60,000 bases of DNA, from the NCBI GenBank assembly GCA_014529385.2, contig CM043958.1, forward strand, positions 156,341,293-156,401,292. Reading direction: 5' to 3'. Positions 9,493-20,484 of the stretch are shown here, one piece after another. This DNA is from Adiantum capillus-veneris. Its lineage: Eukaryota; Streptophyta; Polypodiopsida; Polypodiales; Pteridaceae. The translations under genes were made by a program, and so were the position numbers. Each line of letters opens with the position of its first letter. Positions within the stretch are counted from its first letter, which is position 1. The notes under the pieces were generated by a model that saw nothing but the letters and a program-made list of their open reading frames with translations, was not told the DNA's origin and made no database searches.

Positions 9493-10341
9493 TGGCACAA
9501 AATGGGAGCGTACACGAGCACTTGAAAATCTGTCGCTCTTGCGCAGGAAAAGCGACTTCCGTGCTTTGTAGTCTCGCGATCTCTTGCGGCAGAGTCTTCT
9601 CTTGCTGACGTTGGTACCCCCTTTGAGTGAGGGCATGTGGTGCTTTTATAGCTCCCTGTCCACGGCACGAATAGCTGCTCCCATAGAGATCGCGGCGGTT
9701 TTTTTTTTTTTTTTTTTCCGCGCTGTTCTACCCGAAATAGGGAGAGAGAATTCGCTGGCTGGTTTTGTTGCTTTATCTTCTAAGTGGCTGCCCACTTATT
9801 AAGTGGGCGGCCGGCATATTTTAAAATTGGTTTGAACCTGCCCAAAAACTCAATAAAACCTTATAAGTTAAAACCAATGCATTTCACAACACTGCCCAGG
9901 CATCCCTGGATGCAACCACATGCACAAATGCAATGCAAACATAGATCCCTCGCGGGAAAGCGTCTGCCTTCCCGCGATTGTTCCTGCTTTTCGTAAAAAG
10001 CTTCATTGAACCCATCTTTATTCTTGTGCTTGCGTTCTTACGCGTATTTTCTTACTTAGTTTGGATTTCCTCCTTAGCCTACGGGATACCCCCTTACTGA
10101 TGCACCCGTCACCCATCATGTGACGCATCAGGGGCACTCGTAACCCGGCCCTTTCCACCGAACTTACGGAAACTCCTTCGCGATGTTTACCGTCACCCAT
10201 CAAATGACACATCATAGTTTGTCCGTTCTTGATGGCAGTTCTTGTAGCTACAATCTTTTAACAGTTCTTAGTGCACATAATAAAATATCCTAAAAAAAGA
10301 GATTAATCATTAAAAATAAGAAAATAGTCCAATTAGCAACA
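9493..10341 (-). repeat. 3' LTR of D
   Basis: In sense direction starts TGTTGCTAATTGG and ends TTTGTGCCA (ancestral TTTGTGACA, as in the other copies). It carries a minus-strand TATA box (CTATAAAAGCACC, near 9645-9657) and a 19-base T run at 9701-9719. It is homologous to 20485-21317 and to the solo copy at 30853-32083. Confidence 0.85.
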
Positions 10342-10355
10342 TCCCTCTGGCTTCT
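10342..10355 (-). promoter_or_regulatory. Polypurine tract of D
   Basis: Reads AGAAGCCAGAGGGA on the minus strand directly before the 3' LTR. It overlaps the stop codon of the chromodomain frame (10354-10356). Confidence 0.7.
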
Positions 10356-10590
10356 AAACAGTTGACCTCAACTGTAGTGCTTGGACATATACCTCCAGTA
10401 TCTCGGGATAAGCTGCTAATTCCTCCTGCGTCATCCACTGAGCATCTAGATTCGAGTAGTTCTTAAACTTAACCAAATACTTCCGTGTTATCTTTTCGGA
10501 TTTGAGAGGCCGCTCCTGATGACTTACTATCTGCTCCGGTTGGAGTATTTCTTCTGTTTCCTCAACCTCAGGAGGTTCCTCAGCACTAGG
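10354..10590 (-). pseudogene. Chromodomain tail of D integrase, behind a stop
   Basis: After the TAG that follows LRPYVGPPPS (near 10588), the same frame stays open for about 77 codons to a stop at 10354. It reads EVEETEEILQPEQIV, then RKYLVKFKNYSNLDAQWM and a C-terminal helix. This is the chromodomain-like end of chromovirus integrases, thought to guide insertion into marked chromatin. The single stop (Gln or another codon to TAG) separates it from the rest of pol, so a working integrase would have to lack it. Confidence 0.7.
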
Positions 10591-12838
10591 CTAGCTTGGA
10601 GGCGGTCCCACATACGGCCGGAGTAAACTGACATGGAAAGCATTATGGATCTTCCAATTAGGCGGTAGCTCTAATAAGAAAACGACATCATTCACTCGCT
10701 CAGTGATCTTAAACGGCCCATAATAACGGGTAGAAAGTTTTACCACTTTCCCCTTATGAGACTCTTGTTTCTTAAGTCTTGCCTTCTCAAATTTGAGTAA
10801 GACTAACTGTCCGACTGTTAAGTCTAGATTCCTTCTGTGCTTGTCTGCAGCTTTCTTATGCTTTTCTTGAGAGCGTAGAATAGCTCTCCTAACTTGCCCG
10901 TAGGCTGTGTCCAAATCTCGGACGAATTCATCTGCTGCAAAGATCTTATCCTTAGTTAAAAGGATGGGTGGAAGCAAAGGCTCACCATAGAGAATCTCAA
11001 AAGGTGCTTTCCCCGTCGATGAGTGTATGGTATTGTTATACGCATACTCGACAAGAGGCAAATATTTCTCCCAGTCAGATTGCCGGTCTGACACATAAGC
11101 TTTTAACATATCCAATACTGTGGAATTGGCTATCTCACTTTGCCCGTCCGTTTGAGGATGGTAGGCAGATGAGAAATTCAGCTTTGTACCAAGATTATCC
11201 ATCAAGGCACGCCAAAAATTTCCTGTCATGCGAGGATCTCGATCGCTCACAATAGACTTAGGCATTCCATGATGCTTAAAGATCTGTGCTAGAAAGACCC
11301 TAGCCATATGATCTGCTTTTATCGTTTTCTTGACTGGTATAAAGTGTGCTTGCTTGCTAAACCGGTCCACAATGGTCCAGATCGCGTCATTTCCAGTCTG
11401 AGTTCTAGGGAGGTCCATGATGAAGTCCATGGCAATACTTTCCCAGGGTTCATTAGGCACAGGCAATGGTTGTAGCAACCCAGGCGTCTTATGCCGATCA
11501 TACTTCACTTTTTGGCAAACCAAGCATTCCCTGACATACTTATCAATGTCTGCTTTAAGGCTAGGCCAAAAGAAATATCTTTCCATTGCTAAGGTCGTAG
11601 GGAGAATACCCAGATGACCCGCATAAGGCGAAGCGTGTGCTTCATCCATGATCTTCTTTCTTAATGGTTCCGCCACACATATGGCCTGATGGTGGTAGAG
11701 ATAACCGTCCCGAATGCAATAGAGAAACTCATTCTCTCCACGATGTAGCTTTTCCCAAATGGTGGAGAAGTCTGGATCATTCGGATACAAATCCGGTAGT
11801 GCTTCTAATTCTTGGTGATACACCGAAGTGATAGCGTTCACCCTTGGCCGCCTAGACAATGCGTCTGCGACCACATTCTTACTCCCAGCCGTGTGAAGGA
11901 TCTGGAAGTGAAACATAGACAAAAAGTTTGCCCATCTCATCTGCTTCTTAGATAGTTTCCTTTGCGTAAGAAAATACCGCAAACTCTGGTGATCAGTCTT
12001 GATCACAAAATCCGCTCCTAGAAGATAGTGCTTCCGGTTGGATAAGGCGTGAATCACAGCCGTGAGTTCCTTTTCGTAGATTGGTACATGCAACTCTGCA
12101 TCCTTAAGCCGTCTGCTTTCGTAGGCCATTGCATGGCCTTCTTGGTTTAACACTGCTCCGATGCAATCGCCTGAAGCATCGCAGTGAACCTCAAATGGTT
12201 TTCTTAAGTCAGGCACTATCAAAATAGGCCCATGGCTTAGCAAGTACTTGAGCCGATCAAAAGCTCCTTGTTGTCTCGATCCCCATCTGAAAGGAATCTT
12301 CTTCTTTGTCAAGTCATGAAGTGGTCCTGCTACATGAGCAAATCCTCGGACAAACCTTCGATAATATGAACATAATCCCAGGAAACTACGTACATCATGT
12401 ACCGTAGTGGGAATAGGCCAATCTTCTACCACTCGGATCTTGGCAGGATCCATACTCACTTGATTGTGAGAGACTATATGGCCGAGATAGTGTATCTCTG
12501 AGAGAAAGAACTCGCTCTTCTTTGCATTCACATGCAACTCATGCTTTCGCAATTCTTGAAACACTAAGTCCAAGTGCTTCCGATGTTCCTCTTCTGATTT
12601 AGAGAAGATGAGTATGTCGTCAAAGAATACTTCCGTAAAAGCTCGATACGAGCTGAAAATGCGGTCCATCATGCCATTGAACGTCGCAGGAGCATTGGTC
12701 AAGCCGAAAGGCATTACCAAAAATTCATATAATCCAAAGGTTGTGCGGAAAGCAGTCTTATGGACATCCTCAGGGGCGATCCGTACCTGATGATACCCAC
12801 TCTTTAAGTCTATGCGACTAAAGACACTTGCACCTGCA
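10591..12838 (-). pseudogene. D pol: RT C-half, RNase H, integrase
   Basis: Continues the upstream frame after a one-base deletion near 12838. It has RT palm motifs ([24 protein letters not shown], active-site VFFDDILIFSK), RNase H (CDASGDCIGAVLNQEG, YESR, TDHQSL), the HHCC finger of integrase (ending CLVCQKVKYD) and the DDE core (MDFIMDLP, SDRDPRMTG, GQSEIANS), then the GPF/Y-type segment RYYGPFKI. All catalytic acids are visible. It was made as part of a Gag-Pol polyprotein in particles. The frameshift, the stop and the Penelope insertion make this copy inactive, but decay is slight. Confidence 0.88.
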
Positions 12839-14327
12839 ACTTATCAAGTATATCATCAATCCGGGGAATCGGAAAGCGATTCTTGATCGTGATCTTGTTT
12901 AAAGACCGATAGTCTATGCACATTCGAAACGTGCCATCTTTCTTCTGCACTAGTAGAACTGGAGAGCAGTAGGGTGAAGCACTGGGCCGTACTAACCCTT
13001 TCTCTAGAAGCTCGTTGACTTGCTTTAGAATTTCCTCTTGCTGAGCAAGACTTACCCGATAAGAGGGTTGATTGGGAGGTGAGCTACCCGGTATGAGATC
13101 TATGCGGTGATCTTCCGGGCGTACCGGAGGGAGTTCATCAGGAAGTGTTTCTGTGAAACAATCCTTGTACTTTTCAATAAATTGAAGACGCTTAATTTCC
13201 AGACTAGAGAGAGAGTCCCTACTAGTTTTATCCTTTGCAAAAATCAAGTAAGCAGAAACACACTTCTTCATTTCTTTCTTAATGGAGATATGGCTTACAA
13301 TTGGGAACTGCCAATCTCCTGCATCAGCTTGAATCTTTATTTTCTTACCCCCATGATCAAAAGTGAGGGTCTTTTCCACATAATCGGGAATAGGTGTCAT
13401 GTGAAAGTGCCATGGCATACCCAAGATGATATCACATCCCTCGATGGGTGCCATAAAAAATGATTCGCGGTCCTTGTACTCGTCAATCCGAAGATTGAGC
13501 TGTCCTTGCACGGGAGTTGCATTGGTTGTCAACCCCTCGAATGCCGATCCGGATGTAAACGGTGTGCCAAGCTGAGCCGGTGTAAGGCACAAACGTTTTG
13601 CAGTATCTAGGGAGATGAAGTTATCCGTGGATCCTGGATCATAAAGAATCAGTACTCGCTGGTTGTTCAAAGACCCCCAGCCCTTCAGAAGTTGACGCTT
13701 TCCTTTCTCCGTTTCTGTGTTTCCTTGAACATCTGGAATTGAGTTCGAGCTTGGCGGTGCGGGTTCCTTCCTTGCTTTTTCTTGCCTCGCAGAAGCTTGT
13801 TCTTGCCGTTGCTGCTTTAGAGGGCAGTCCGGTTTCATATGTCCTTTCTCGCCACAGTAGAAGCATCTTCCTTCCTCTCTGAAAGTTTGGAGTTGAGTAG
13901 GAGAAAGATACTTAGTTCGCTTGCCAGTGCCCTCTGGCTTCTTAGAATGATCATCGTCTCTAGATGGAGGACGTTTTCTTCCTTGGCCCCCTTGGTCATC
14001 GTAGACCCCTCTTTGTCTTGCACGGTAAGTGCTATGCTCCATCTTTCTGGGTGTCCCAGTTGAGTGCAAATCCTCAGCAATGATTGCTGACTCCATCATC
14101 CTTTGAAGAGTATCATGCGGATACACCTTCATACTCTTTCGAAGCTGCGGTTGGAGACCCGCTTCGAACTTTCTTTTCTTTTCCTCGTCGGCAATCTTCA
14201 TGAAGGGAGTGACCTTCAGAAGAACCGACCAATACTTGTCCACATAGGTCGTTACTCTTTCATGTTCCTTCTGTGCAAGCCAGTCCCATTCCTTCCGTAT
14301 GTCCTGCTCGAAGTCAGGCGGAAGAAA
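12810..14327 (-). pseudogene. D gag C-part, protease and RT N-half
   Basis: The frame is open from the Penelope insertion point. It continues Gag ([15 protein letters not shown]), then a CCHC zinc knuckle ([14 protein letters not shown], near 13830-13870), an aspartic protease with DPGSTDNF in place of the usual DSGA/T (near 13640), a second protease part ([12 protein letters not shown]), and the RT fingers ([35 protein letters not shown]). The frame is lost at about 12838. The first in-frame ATG, 14243, is internal to gag and not a true start. Confidence 0.85.
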
Positions 14328-15164
14328 AAAGTTCGTTCGTTTTTGTATCGTAGTAAGTTTATTTTTAATGTTTCTTCCTTTGGAATGTTCAAGATAATCA
14401 GTAGTAAATTCAATAGAAGTGGGGAGCTAAAAAGTCCACTTGTTGTTTCACTTAATAACACCTTATGTTGTTGTTTTGATCTTTAGCGCTTCTAGTATTT
14501 TTAATATAGCTTGACAAATGCTAGCCTTTATCATGGCTGAGTATGCCCATCACCTCCGGAGGGTGATAGAAACTCAGCTCGTTGGTTTTGTAGAGTACGT
14601 TCAAAGCATGAATGACCTCTATATAAACCTGCACCTACTCTTGGGCACTGACGACGTGAGTAGGGATGTCATAGCTGTTGTCCAAGCTATGCATGATAAA
14701 GGTGATAATCTTATTCTTCCTGTTTGGACAAGCAGCGAAGTTGAGATCACATATTGTCAAGTTTGGTTCTTTGCTCTTCGTAGGTTTGTAGTAGTATTGA
14801 TTTTTCGATTTCGTATTTAGCTTACTTGAGGACTTAAGAATGTGTTTCGTTAGAAGTTGTGAGAAGTTTGATTTCTAGGATTAAGTTTTTAAGATGTCTT
14901 ATCCTTTTTTTTTTTTTTTTGCTTAAAGTTGAGGACTTGTTTTAAGCCGTCAACTTATTTTACACATGCTTTTTTAAAAACATTTTTAAGTTAATAATGT
15001 TTTTGTTATATCTAGTTTTGTTTCGTAGCAAACAAAGTGATTTAGTTTGTTTGTTTTTGTTTTTCTTTTCTTTTCTTGTGTTCCTTGCTTTTATAGTTTT
15101 ATGAGTGCTTTATTCCCTCTTATAATTCGTGAGTTCAGACTATTCTGAACTTATGAAGGTATAT
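14328..15164 (+). repeat. Left pseudo-LTR of the Penelope-like element
   Basis: Starts within the last about 50 codons of an RT frame ([20 protein letters not shown]...CCCFDL, stop at 14486) and ends at TGAAGGTATAT. It is a 5'-truncated tandem copy lying upstream of the full unit. It differs from the right copy by scattered substitutions and two short indels. Confidence 0.85.
14536..14578 (+). ncRNA. Two-stem hairpin in the left pseudo-LTR
   Basis: Outer stem GCTGAG (14536-14541) with CTCAGC (14573-14578). Inner stem ATCACCT (14549-14555) with GGGTGAT (14561-14567), including one T-G wobble. The right copy has C-G at that pair. The boxes CTGAGTA and GAAAC recall a hammerhead core, but the base matching catalytic G8 is T. 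Confidence 0.45.
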
Positions 15165-15902
15165 TTTTTAGTCATCTAGCGGACATGCAAATCTTTTTGA
15201 TTTTCGTCCGAGTGGTGACCAGCTGTTGAGCTTCATGAAGATATATTGGGAGGGTGTGCATACCCCAACAGCTACCAATCTTATACTCATGTGTGTGTCG
15301 ATGTGATTTTATGTGTGTATTACTTTTATTTCTTGGTTTAAATAAACCTTTTTTTATAAGTAATGGGTCTTTTTGTAATTTTGGTTGTTTCGTGATTTAT
15401 TGTGTAGAGCTCCTTTTTGTCTTGATTTTGGTTTGTTTAAGTGTTATGTCTTTTATTTTTTAATTTGTTTTGATTTATCTATTTGTTGTTTTTTGCTTTT
15501 GATTGTGTGTGTGTGTGTTTTTGGTTGTTGTAGTGAGAAAGTTATAATTCTAACTTTGTAGTTTGTATGTTTTTAATAAATAATGTTTTTCTCTTAAAAC
15601 TCTTAAAAAATAAAAATAACATCTTCATTTGGGTCCCTTGGATCAAGGGGTTCTTGTGTGGTTTCATGAAATATCTCTTGTGAGAGGAGAGGTTGAGTAG
15701 TGATTCTAGCAAGGGATCACGGGCACTCGATTGCACGCTATTGTCGATGATCTTTTGAGTGTAGCAAGCAGCCTTATTTAAGGACCTCACTGCTTGGCAG
15801 CAGCCTTGCTATACAAATGAGGGGTTGGCTAGCACCAATCTAGCCTTAGGATCTTTAGCCTTGAGGCGTGCGTTGATCTGAAACACTGACCTTACTACAA
15901 AA
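15165..15902 (+). other. Leader of the Penelope-like full unit
   Basis: 738 non-coding bases before ORF1. A possible nested stem at about 15179-15223 pairs CGGAC with GTCCG and AAATC with GATTT. A TG tract lies near 15506. No promoter was recognised. Confidence 0.4.
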
Positions 15903-16985
15903 ATGAATAACACTTTTACTTCTTCTTCAGCTTCAACCAGCAATGTTGATGACTCTCAGGTACGTCTTTTCGACCCTTATTTCTTTTCAGTAGCTAGAAG
16001 TAGTCATAATTTGTATCAAGAAAGATTTAAGTTTTTAGCTAAGTCTAATTTGAAGAATTTGCATGTTTTTGGTGATGGTCCTATTCGTTGGGCTTCTTTT
16101 AAGAATGTCTTAGTTAGGACTCATTACACAAGTTCTTCTATAAAAGCCCTCAATCGTTTGAGGCGTTTAAGAAAAAAACATCTTGCGGTAGATCGTCCTC
16201 TAAGTCCGGTTCATACCTCTCAAGTTATTTATGTTATTTATAATATTCACGATAGTTCTATGATGTATGTTGGCCAAACCTTTCGAATAGCTTTTGTACG
16301 TTTTCAGGAACATGTAAGAGAAGCGAGAAAAGTTCAAAGTAAGAGCACCGTACGTGAAAGTGTAAAACCCTTGTATGCGGCAATAGCAAAACATGGGTTT
16401 GAGTCTTTCCGTTGTTTTCCCATTGAGCACATAGAAGGTAATTTTAGAAACTCTAAAGAGTTCTATAAATCAGTGTGGCCTCGAGAGTTGTTTTGGATGA
16501 GAACTTTGCTTACTTTTTTTCCTAAAGGTTTCAACTTGGAAGGAAAGTATTCTTTACGTAAAAATAAGACAATTCACCATAAGAAACCTATGCTTTGGCG
16601 AAGGCATCGCAAACCCGAGTTAGTTCTCCCTTCAAGTCAGTTTAAAAGAACTTGGATTCGTAAAGGTTCTCGTTTCGATCCGCCTTCTATCCCTGAAATC
16701 AATCTAGTTGTCTTGCACAACACTATTTCTAGTAGAGTACAAGGTCTCCCTAGGGCTTCAATCTCTAGAATTGAGAGTGATGACCCTTCTAACCATAGAA
16801 TTTTTGCTTATAGAGATTTCAAACGGAGATTGATTTACCTATCTAGAGCCATGGAATTGGGTTCTTTTTCTCATAAATTATTTGAAAGGTATAATATAAG
16901 GATCCTATTTAAGCTCTTGTATACCCTTGAGAACTACTCTTATGAAGATTTGGAGTTAAGAGAGTCTCATAGTACTCAACTTTGA
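15903..16985 (+). CDS. GIY-YIG endonuclease of Penelope-like element
   Basis: 360 codons from ATG 15903, the first Met after the leader. The GIY-YIG domain spans about residues 108-213: YVIY (110-113), YVG (122-124), the catalytic Arg and His in RFQEH (133-137), Glu195 in RELFW and Asn211 in FNLE. All key residues are present, so the nuclease may be active. It would nick the target to prime reverse transcription. N-terminal residues 1-105 are basic and Ser-rich; residues 220-360 contain KRTWIRKGSRFDPP and a Leu-rich helix. The next ORF is in another frame 11 bases on. In Naiad/Chlamys elements nuclease and RT form one protein; here they are separate or were split by mutation. Confidence 0.85.
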   Translation: MNNTFTSSSASTSNVDDSQVRLFDPYFFSVARSSHNLYQERFKFLAKSNLKNLHVFGDGPIRWASFKNVLVRTHYTSSSIKALNRLRRLRKKHLAVDRPLSPVHTSQVIYVIYNIHDSSMMYVGQTFRIAFVRFQEHVREARKVQSKSTVRESVKPLYAAIAKHGFESFRCFPIEHIEGNFRNSKEFYKSVWPRELFWMRTLLTFFPKGFNLEGKYSLRKNKTIHHKKPMLWRRHRKPELVLPSSQFKRTWIRKGSRFDPPSIPEINLVVLHNTISSRVQGLPRASISRIESDDPSNHRIFAYRDFKRRLIYLSRAMELGSFSHKLFERYNIRILFKLLYTLENYSYEDLELRESHSTQL

Positions 16986-16995
16986 GTACTGTTAG

Positions 16996-19018
16996 GCAAA
17001 TTTGAAGTCCAAATGTCCTAGTCTGAAAAATCCCTTGGGTGGAAAGAAAGATTTGTTGATAACTATCTTTACCTCCCCTTACTTAGACAAGATTGGATTA
17101 AGCTCTATTTTGAGATCTCAAGAAGCTTTGGATGCTCTCCCTCCTTGTGTGAGAAAGGTATGGAACCAATCTGTCGTAGCTTTCAAATATGTGAAAACTT
17201 TAGGACAAAAAGCTTTCAACTATAGTGACATAGGACGTAACCTTAAAAAGCAAGAGAGGCTAGCAATCTCAAGTATTGATTGCCCTTGTAGTAAAACTGC
17301 CTTTTCTTTTTACGTAAATGGAGCTTTGGGTCATGTAGTTACTGTCGATTGTTCTATCCTTCCTTCGGATTCCTTGAAAGACCTTTTCTCAAGAGGTACT
17401 AAATATAGGCTCCCTTCCTCAAACGACTCTTGCCTTCTCAAAGCCATAGAAAAAGGAATTTCTAGTTTCGTAGTAAAGTTTGAGGAGTCTTTAGGAGTTC
17501 AAGGTATTTTTACCCATTGGAAGTCTGTAATCCTCAAGAAAGCTTCTTTGAAATTAGCATCTTGCTCTCGGAACGTTTCTTCAGGAAGGAATAGCTTATC
17601 TTCTTCTGATCTTGATGCTCTTAGGAAATTTCATCGCGATAAGTGCTCTAATAACTTTGTTGTTACGTGCAAAAAGTTCTATTTAGAATGCTTGTTAGGT
17701 GAGGTAAACTCTCAGACTTACAATGATTGTGATCTTTCTATGCACGAGGTTATCTTAAAACATCAAGACTTTTGTAAGTCTTTTGGTTTCAAGTGCCAGC
17801 CTAAATTACCTTTTTTATATACCGTTTGGAAGTTCCACAAGAACCCTATAAAGCCTAGATTTATAGCTGCTTCTTGTAACACCTCTTTGACCGAGGTTTC
17901 CAAATGGCTTAGTTATTGTTTCAAAGCCATTTTACCTAGCGTAAGTGGATAAACATGCTAAAGGAAGCAGACGTACCTACCGATTCAAGTTGGATTTTAA
18001 ATGATTCAGTAGGTGTGATTCCTATTTTAAAGTTTTTGAACTCTTCAAGAAGCCTCAAGGAGAAATCTTCTCCTTTATGTCTCCAAACTTTTGACTTTAC
18101 AACACTATACACGAAGCTAAATTTGGAGGACCTTAGATTTAGAGTCAAGTCTCTTATTTCAAAAGTTTTTGCGTACAAGCTTGAGAAGGATAGGTACAAG
18201 GCATTGCTAGTAGAAAAGTCAGCCTTGAACTTTGACTTCTTATGGTTGAAAACTAAGAATGTAGATGTAGACAAAGGAAGAAAGAGATTCACCAGAATTG
18301 TAGTTGACATTGACATCATATCTTGGTTAGATTTTCTTTTGGACAATTTATATATAACCATCGGCGACTCTCTTTTCAAGCAAACAATTGGTATCCCTAT
18401 GGGTACCAATTGTGCCCAATATTTTTGCACAAGTTATGCAATGTAAGACGCTTTGTAGATGATCTTTTTGTCCCTGACGTTCCTTCTTTTCAAGATTTTA
18501 TGTACTTGAATTTGAATTCTTTAGGTGGAGGAATTTATCTCAAGGAGTTTTGTGAACTTAACTGTACCACAAATAGTGATTGTTGTGCCTTTTTAGACCT
18601 TAAGATTTTCCAGACTTCCTTGGGATTAGAAGTAGATATCTATGATAAGCGCCTTGAACCAGAATATGCCAATCTAAAAATCATCCGTATGCCTCACATT
18701 TCTTCGAACATTTCTCTTTTAGCTAAGTACGGTGTCATTTGCTCTCAACTATTTAGATTTTCTCGTCTTTGTTCTAGTAAATCTACTTTTGTTGCTCAAT
18801 CTTGCCATCTTATTTCTTTACTAGTTGAAAAAGGATACTCATTCAAAAGAATCATGAAAAACGTTCGTTCATTTTTGCATCGTTGTAAGTTTATTTTTAA
18901 CGTTTCTTCCTTTGGAATGTTCAAGATAATCAGTAGTAAATTCAATAGAAGTGGGGAGCTAAAAAGTCCACTTATTGTTTCACTTAATAACACCTTATGT
19001 TGTTGTTTTGATCTTTAG
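16996..19018 (+). pseudogene. Penelope-type reverse transcriptase, two frameshifts
   Basis: No ATG at the start; the frame opens at 16996. Segment 1 (to 17952) has the Penelope N-terminal motif (HVVTVDCSILP, then GTKYRLP) and WKFHKNPIKPRF. A frameshift near 17940 leads to segment 2 (to 18446) with motif A (FDFTTLYTKL) and motif B (TIGIPMGTNCAQ). A break with a likely deletion of the residues between B and C follows. Segment 3 holds motif C (RRFVDDLF), FLDLKIF, and the tail FRFSRLCSSKSTF with LLVEKGYSF, ending at 19018. No GIY-YIG domain follows, confirming the permuted order. Both catalytic Asp of VDD are kept. Confidence 0.85.
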
Positions 19019-19710
19019 CGCTTCTAGTATTTTTAATATAGCTTGACAAATGCTAGCCTTTATCATGGCTGAGTATGCCCATCACCCCCGGAGGGTGATA
19101 GAAACTCAGCTCGTTGGTTTTGTAGAGTACGTTCAAAGCATGAATGACCTCTATATAAACCTGCACCTACTCTTGGGCACTGACGACGTGAGTAGGGATG
19201 TCATAGCTGTTGTCCAAGCTATGCATGATAAAGGTGATAATCTTATTCTTCTTGTTTGGACAAGTAGCGAAGTTGAGATCACATATTGTCAAGTTTGGTT
19301 CTTTGCTCTTCGTAGGTTTGTAGTAGTATTGATTTTTCGATTTCGTATTTAGCTTACTTGAGGACTTAAGAATGTGTTTCGTTAGAAGTTGTTGTGTGAA
19401 GTTTGATTTCTAGGATTAAGTTTTTAAGATGTCTTATCCTTTTTTTTTTTTTTTGCTTAAAGTTGAGTACTTGTTTTAAGCCAAATACGTTGCGTCAACT
19501 TATTTTACACATGCTTTTTTAAAAACATTTTTAAGTTAATAATGTTTTTGTTATATCTAGTTTTGTTTCGTAGCAAACAAAGTGATTTAGTTTGTTTGTT
19601 TTTGTTTTCTTTTCTTTTCTTGTGTCCCTTGCTTTTATAGTTTTATGAGTGCTTTATTCCCTCTTATAATTCGTGAGTTCAGACTATTCTGAACTTATGA
19701 AGGTATATAT
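18857..19710 (+). repeat. Right pseudo-LTR of the Penelope-like element
   Basis: Matches 14328-15164 from the last RT codons to TGAAGGTATAT. The last bases, ATAT, abut the AGAAA target duplication. The RT stop is at 19016-19018; the rest is 3' untranslated. Confidence 0.85.
19068..19110 (+). ncRNA. Two-stem hairpin in the right pseudo-LTR
   Basis: Same fold as at 14536: GCTGAG (19068-19073) pairs with CTCAGC (19105-19110), and ATCACCC (19081-19087) with GGGTGAT (19093-19099). The T-to-C difference turns a wobble into a Watson-Crick pair. Confidence 0.45.
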
Positions 19711-19715
19711 AGAAA

Positions 19716-20414
19716 TTGTTCATAAAATTCAGATTTGAAGCTCTCCCAAGTTCTAGCCTGAGAACCTTCCAGAATCTTGGCTAGCCACCAATTACTTGCC
19801 GTTTCCTTGAGGTGCATCCCCACATGGCGTAATTTGGATCTTTCTGTGAAGTGTCCATTGGTAAAGGCGACTTCAAACTGTCTGATGAAGGACAGTGCTT
19901 TGGAGATGTCTCTCCGTCCATTGTAGGTTTCGAACTTGATGTCCTTGTCGCCCGATTTGAAGACTCTCATGCGATGTTGAGACTTGCGACCATGCTTCTT
20001 GAATCGAGGCTTATCTTTAGGTTGATGAAGAGTAGTAGTAGTAGCGGCTTCCTCCTTCTGACGAGATGATCGAGAAGTAGAAGTATAATCAGGAGAGTAA
20101 GATGGAGATGAGATAGAGATGTCCTTGCTCTTGTCTAGCAGAGAGAGCGCTTTGTCCTGGCCTTTCCTTGAAGTAGGCCGTTCATTCCGATCCGAAGATC
20201 CTTTGTGCACCTCGGCACGTTCTTCTTCTCTTGCCTCCTGTGGTCTCACGCCAACAGTGTTGTCTGGATGCTTGGCTGCATCAGTTCCATTCGTTTTCTT
20301 CATTCCGTCCAAAAGCTTTTGGACGTCTGGCAACAATAAGATTTGTTGCAACTCCGCAAGCTGAGCTTGCACTTGTTGAAGGTCCTCTTCAACGCTTCTC
20401 CCTTGGCTCGACAT
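19716..20414 (-). pseudogene. D gag, N-terminal part
   Basis: Starts at ATG 20414 (MSSQGRSVEEDLQQ), 57 bases inside the primer site, with no earlier in-frame ATG seen. Residues 6-40 form a short helix (LQQVQAQLAELQQILL), then a charged Ser/Arg/Lys-rich linker, then the Gag core from about residue 155: KFETYNGRRDISKALSFIRQ, RHVGMHLKETASNWWL and FKSEFYEQF. The frame is cut by the Penelope insertion at 19715 and resumes at 14327. Gag builds the particle. Confidence 0.85.
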
Positions 20415-20471
20415 GGTTCTTCCCGTTCTTCCCAGAATCGTCCTTCTTTGCAGAGAAAGAGAGGAGTCCGA

Positions 20472-20483
20472 GCTCTGATACCA
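20472..20483 (-). promoter_or_regulatory. Primer-binding site of D
   Basis: GCTCTGATACCA on the plus strand, that is TGGTATCAGAGC in the element's sense, one base inside the 5' LTR. This is the initiator Met tRNA type. Confidence 0.85.
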
Positions 20484-20484
20484 C

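Larger units (their letters stand above)
14328..19710 (+). mobile_element. Penelope-like element with upstream GIY-YIG gene
   Basis: 5.38 kb flanked by AGAAA (14323-14327 and 19711-19715), inside the gag of D and in opposite orientation. It has two near-identical direct repeats (14328-15164 and 18857-19708), each carrying the 3' end of the RT frame; these are the pseudo-LTRs typical of Penelope-like elements. Between them are a leader, a GIY-YIG nuclease ORF and an RT ORF. The nuclease lies before the RT, unlike canonical Penelope elements, where it is C-terminal. The permuted order is known for the Naiad/Chlamys clade. RT frameshifts make this copy non-autonomous. Confidence 0.85.

Noticed and set aside
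10018-10215. 65-codon minus ORF, repeated at 20994-21188 and 31761-31955
   Set aside because: It is LTR sequence of the D family; the repetition follows from LTR copies, not from a gene.
14536-14578. Working hammerhead ribozyme
   Set aside because: The CUGANGA box reads CTGAGTA, the base at catalytic G8 is T, and stems I and III with a cleavage site could not be placed. Kept only as a hairpin.
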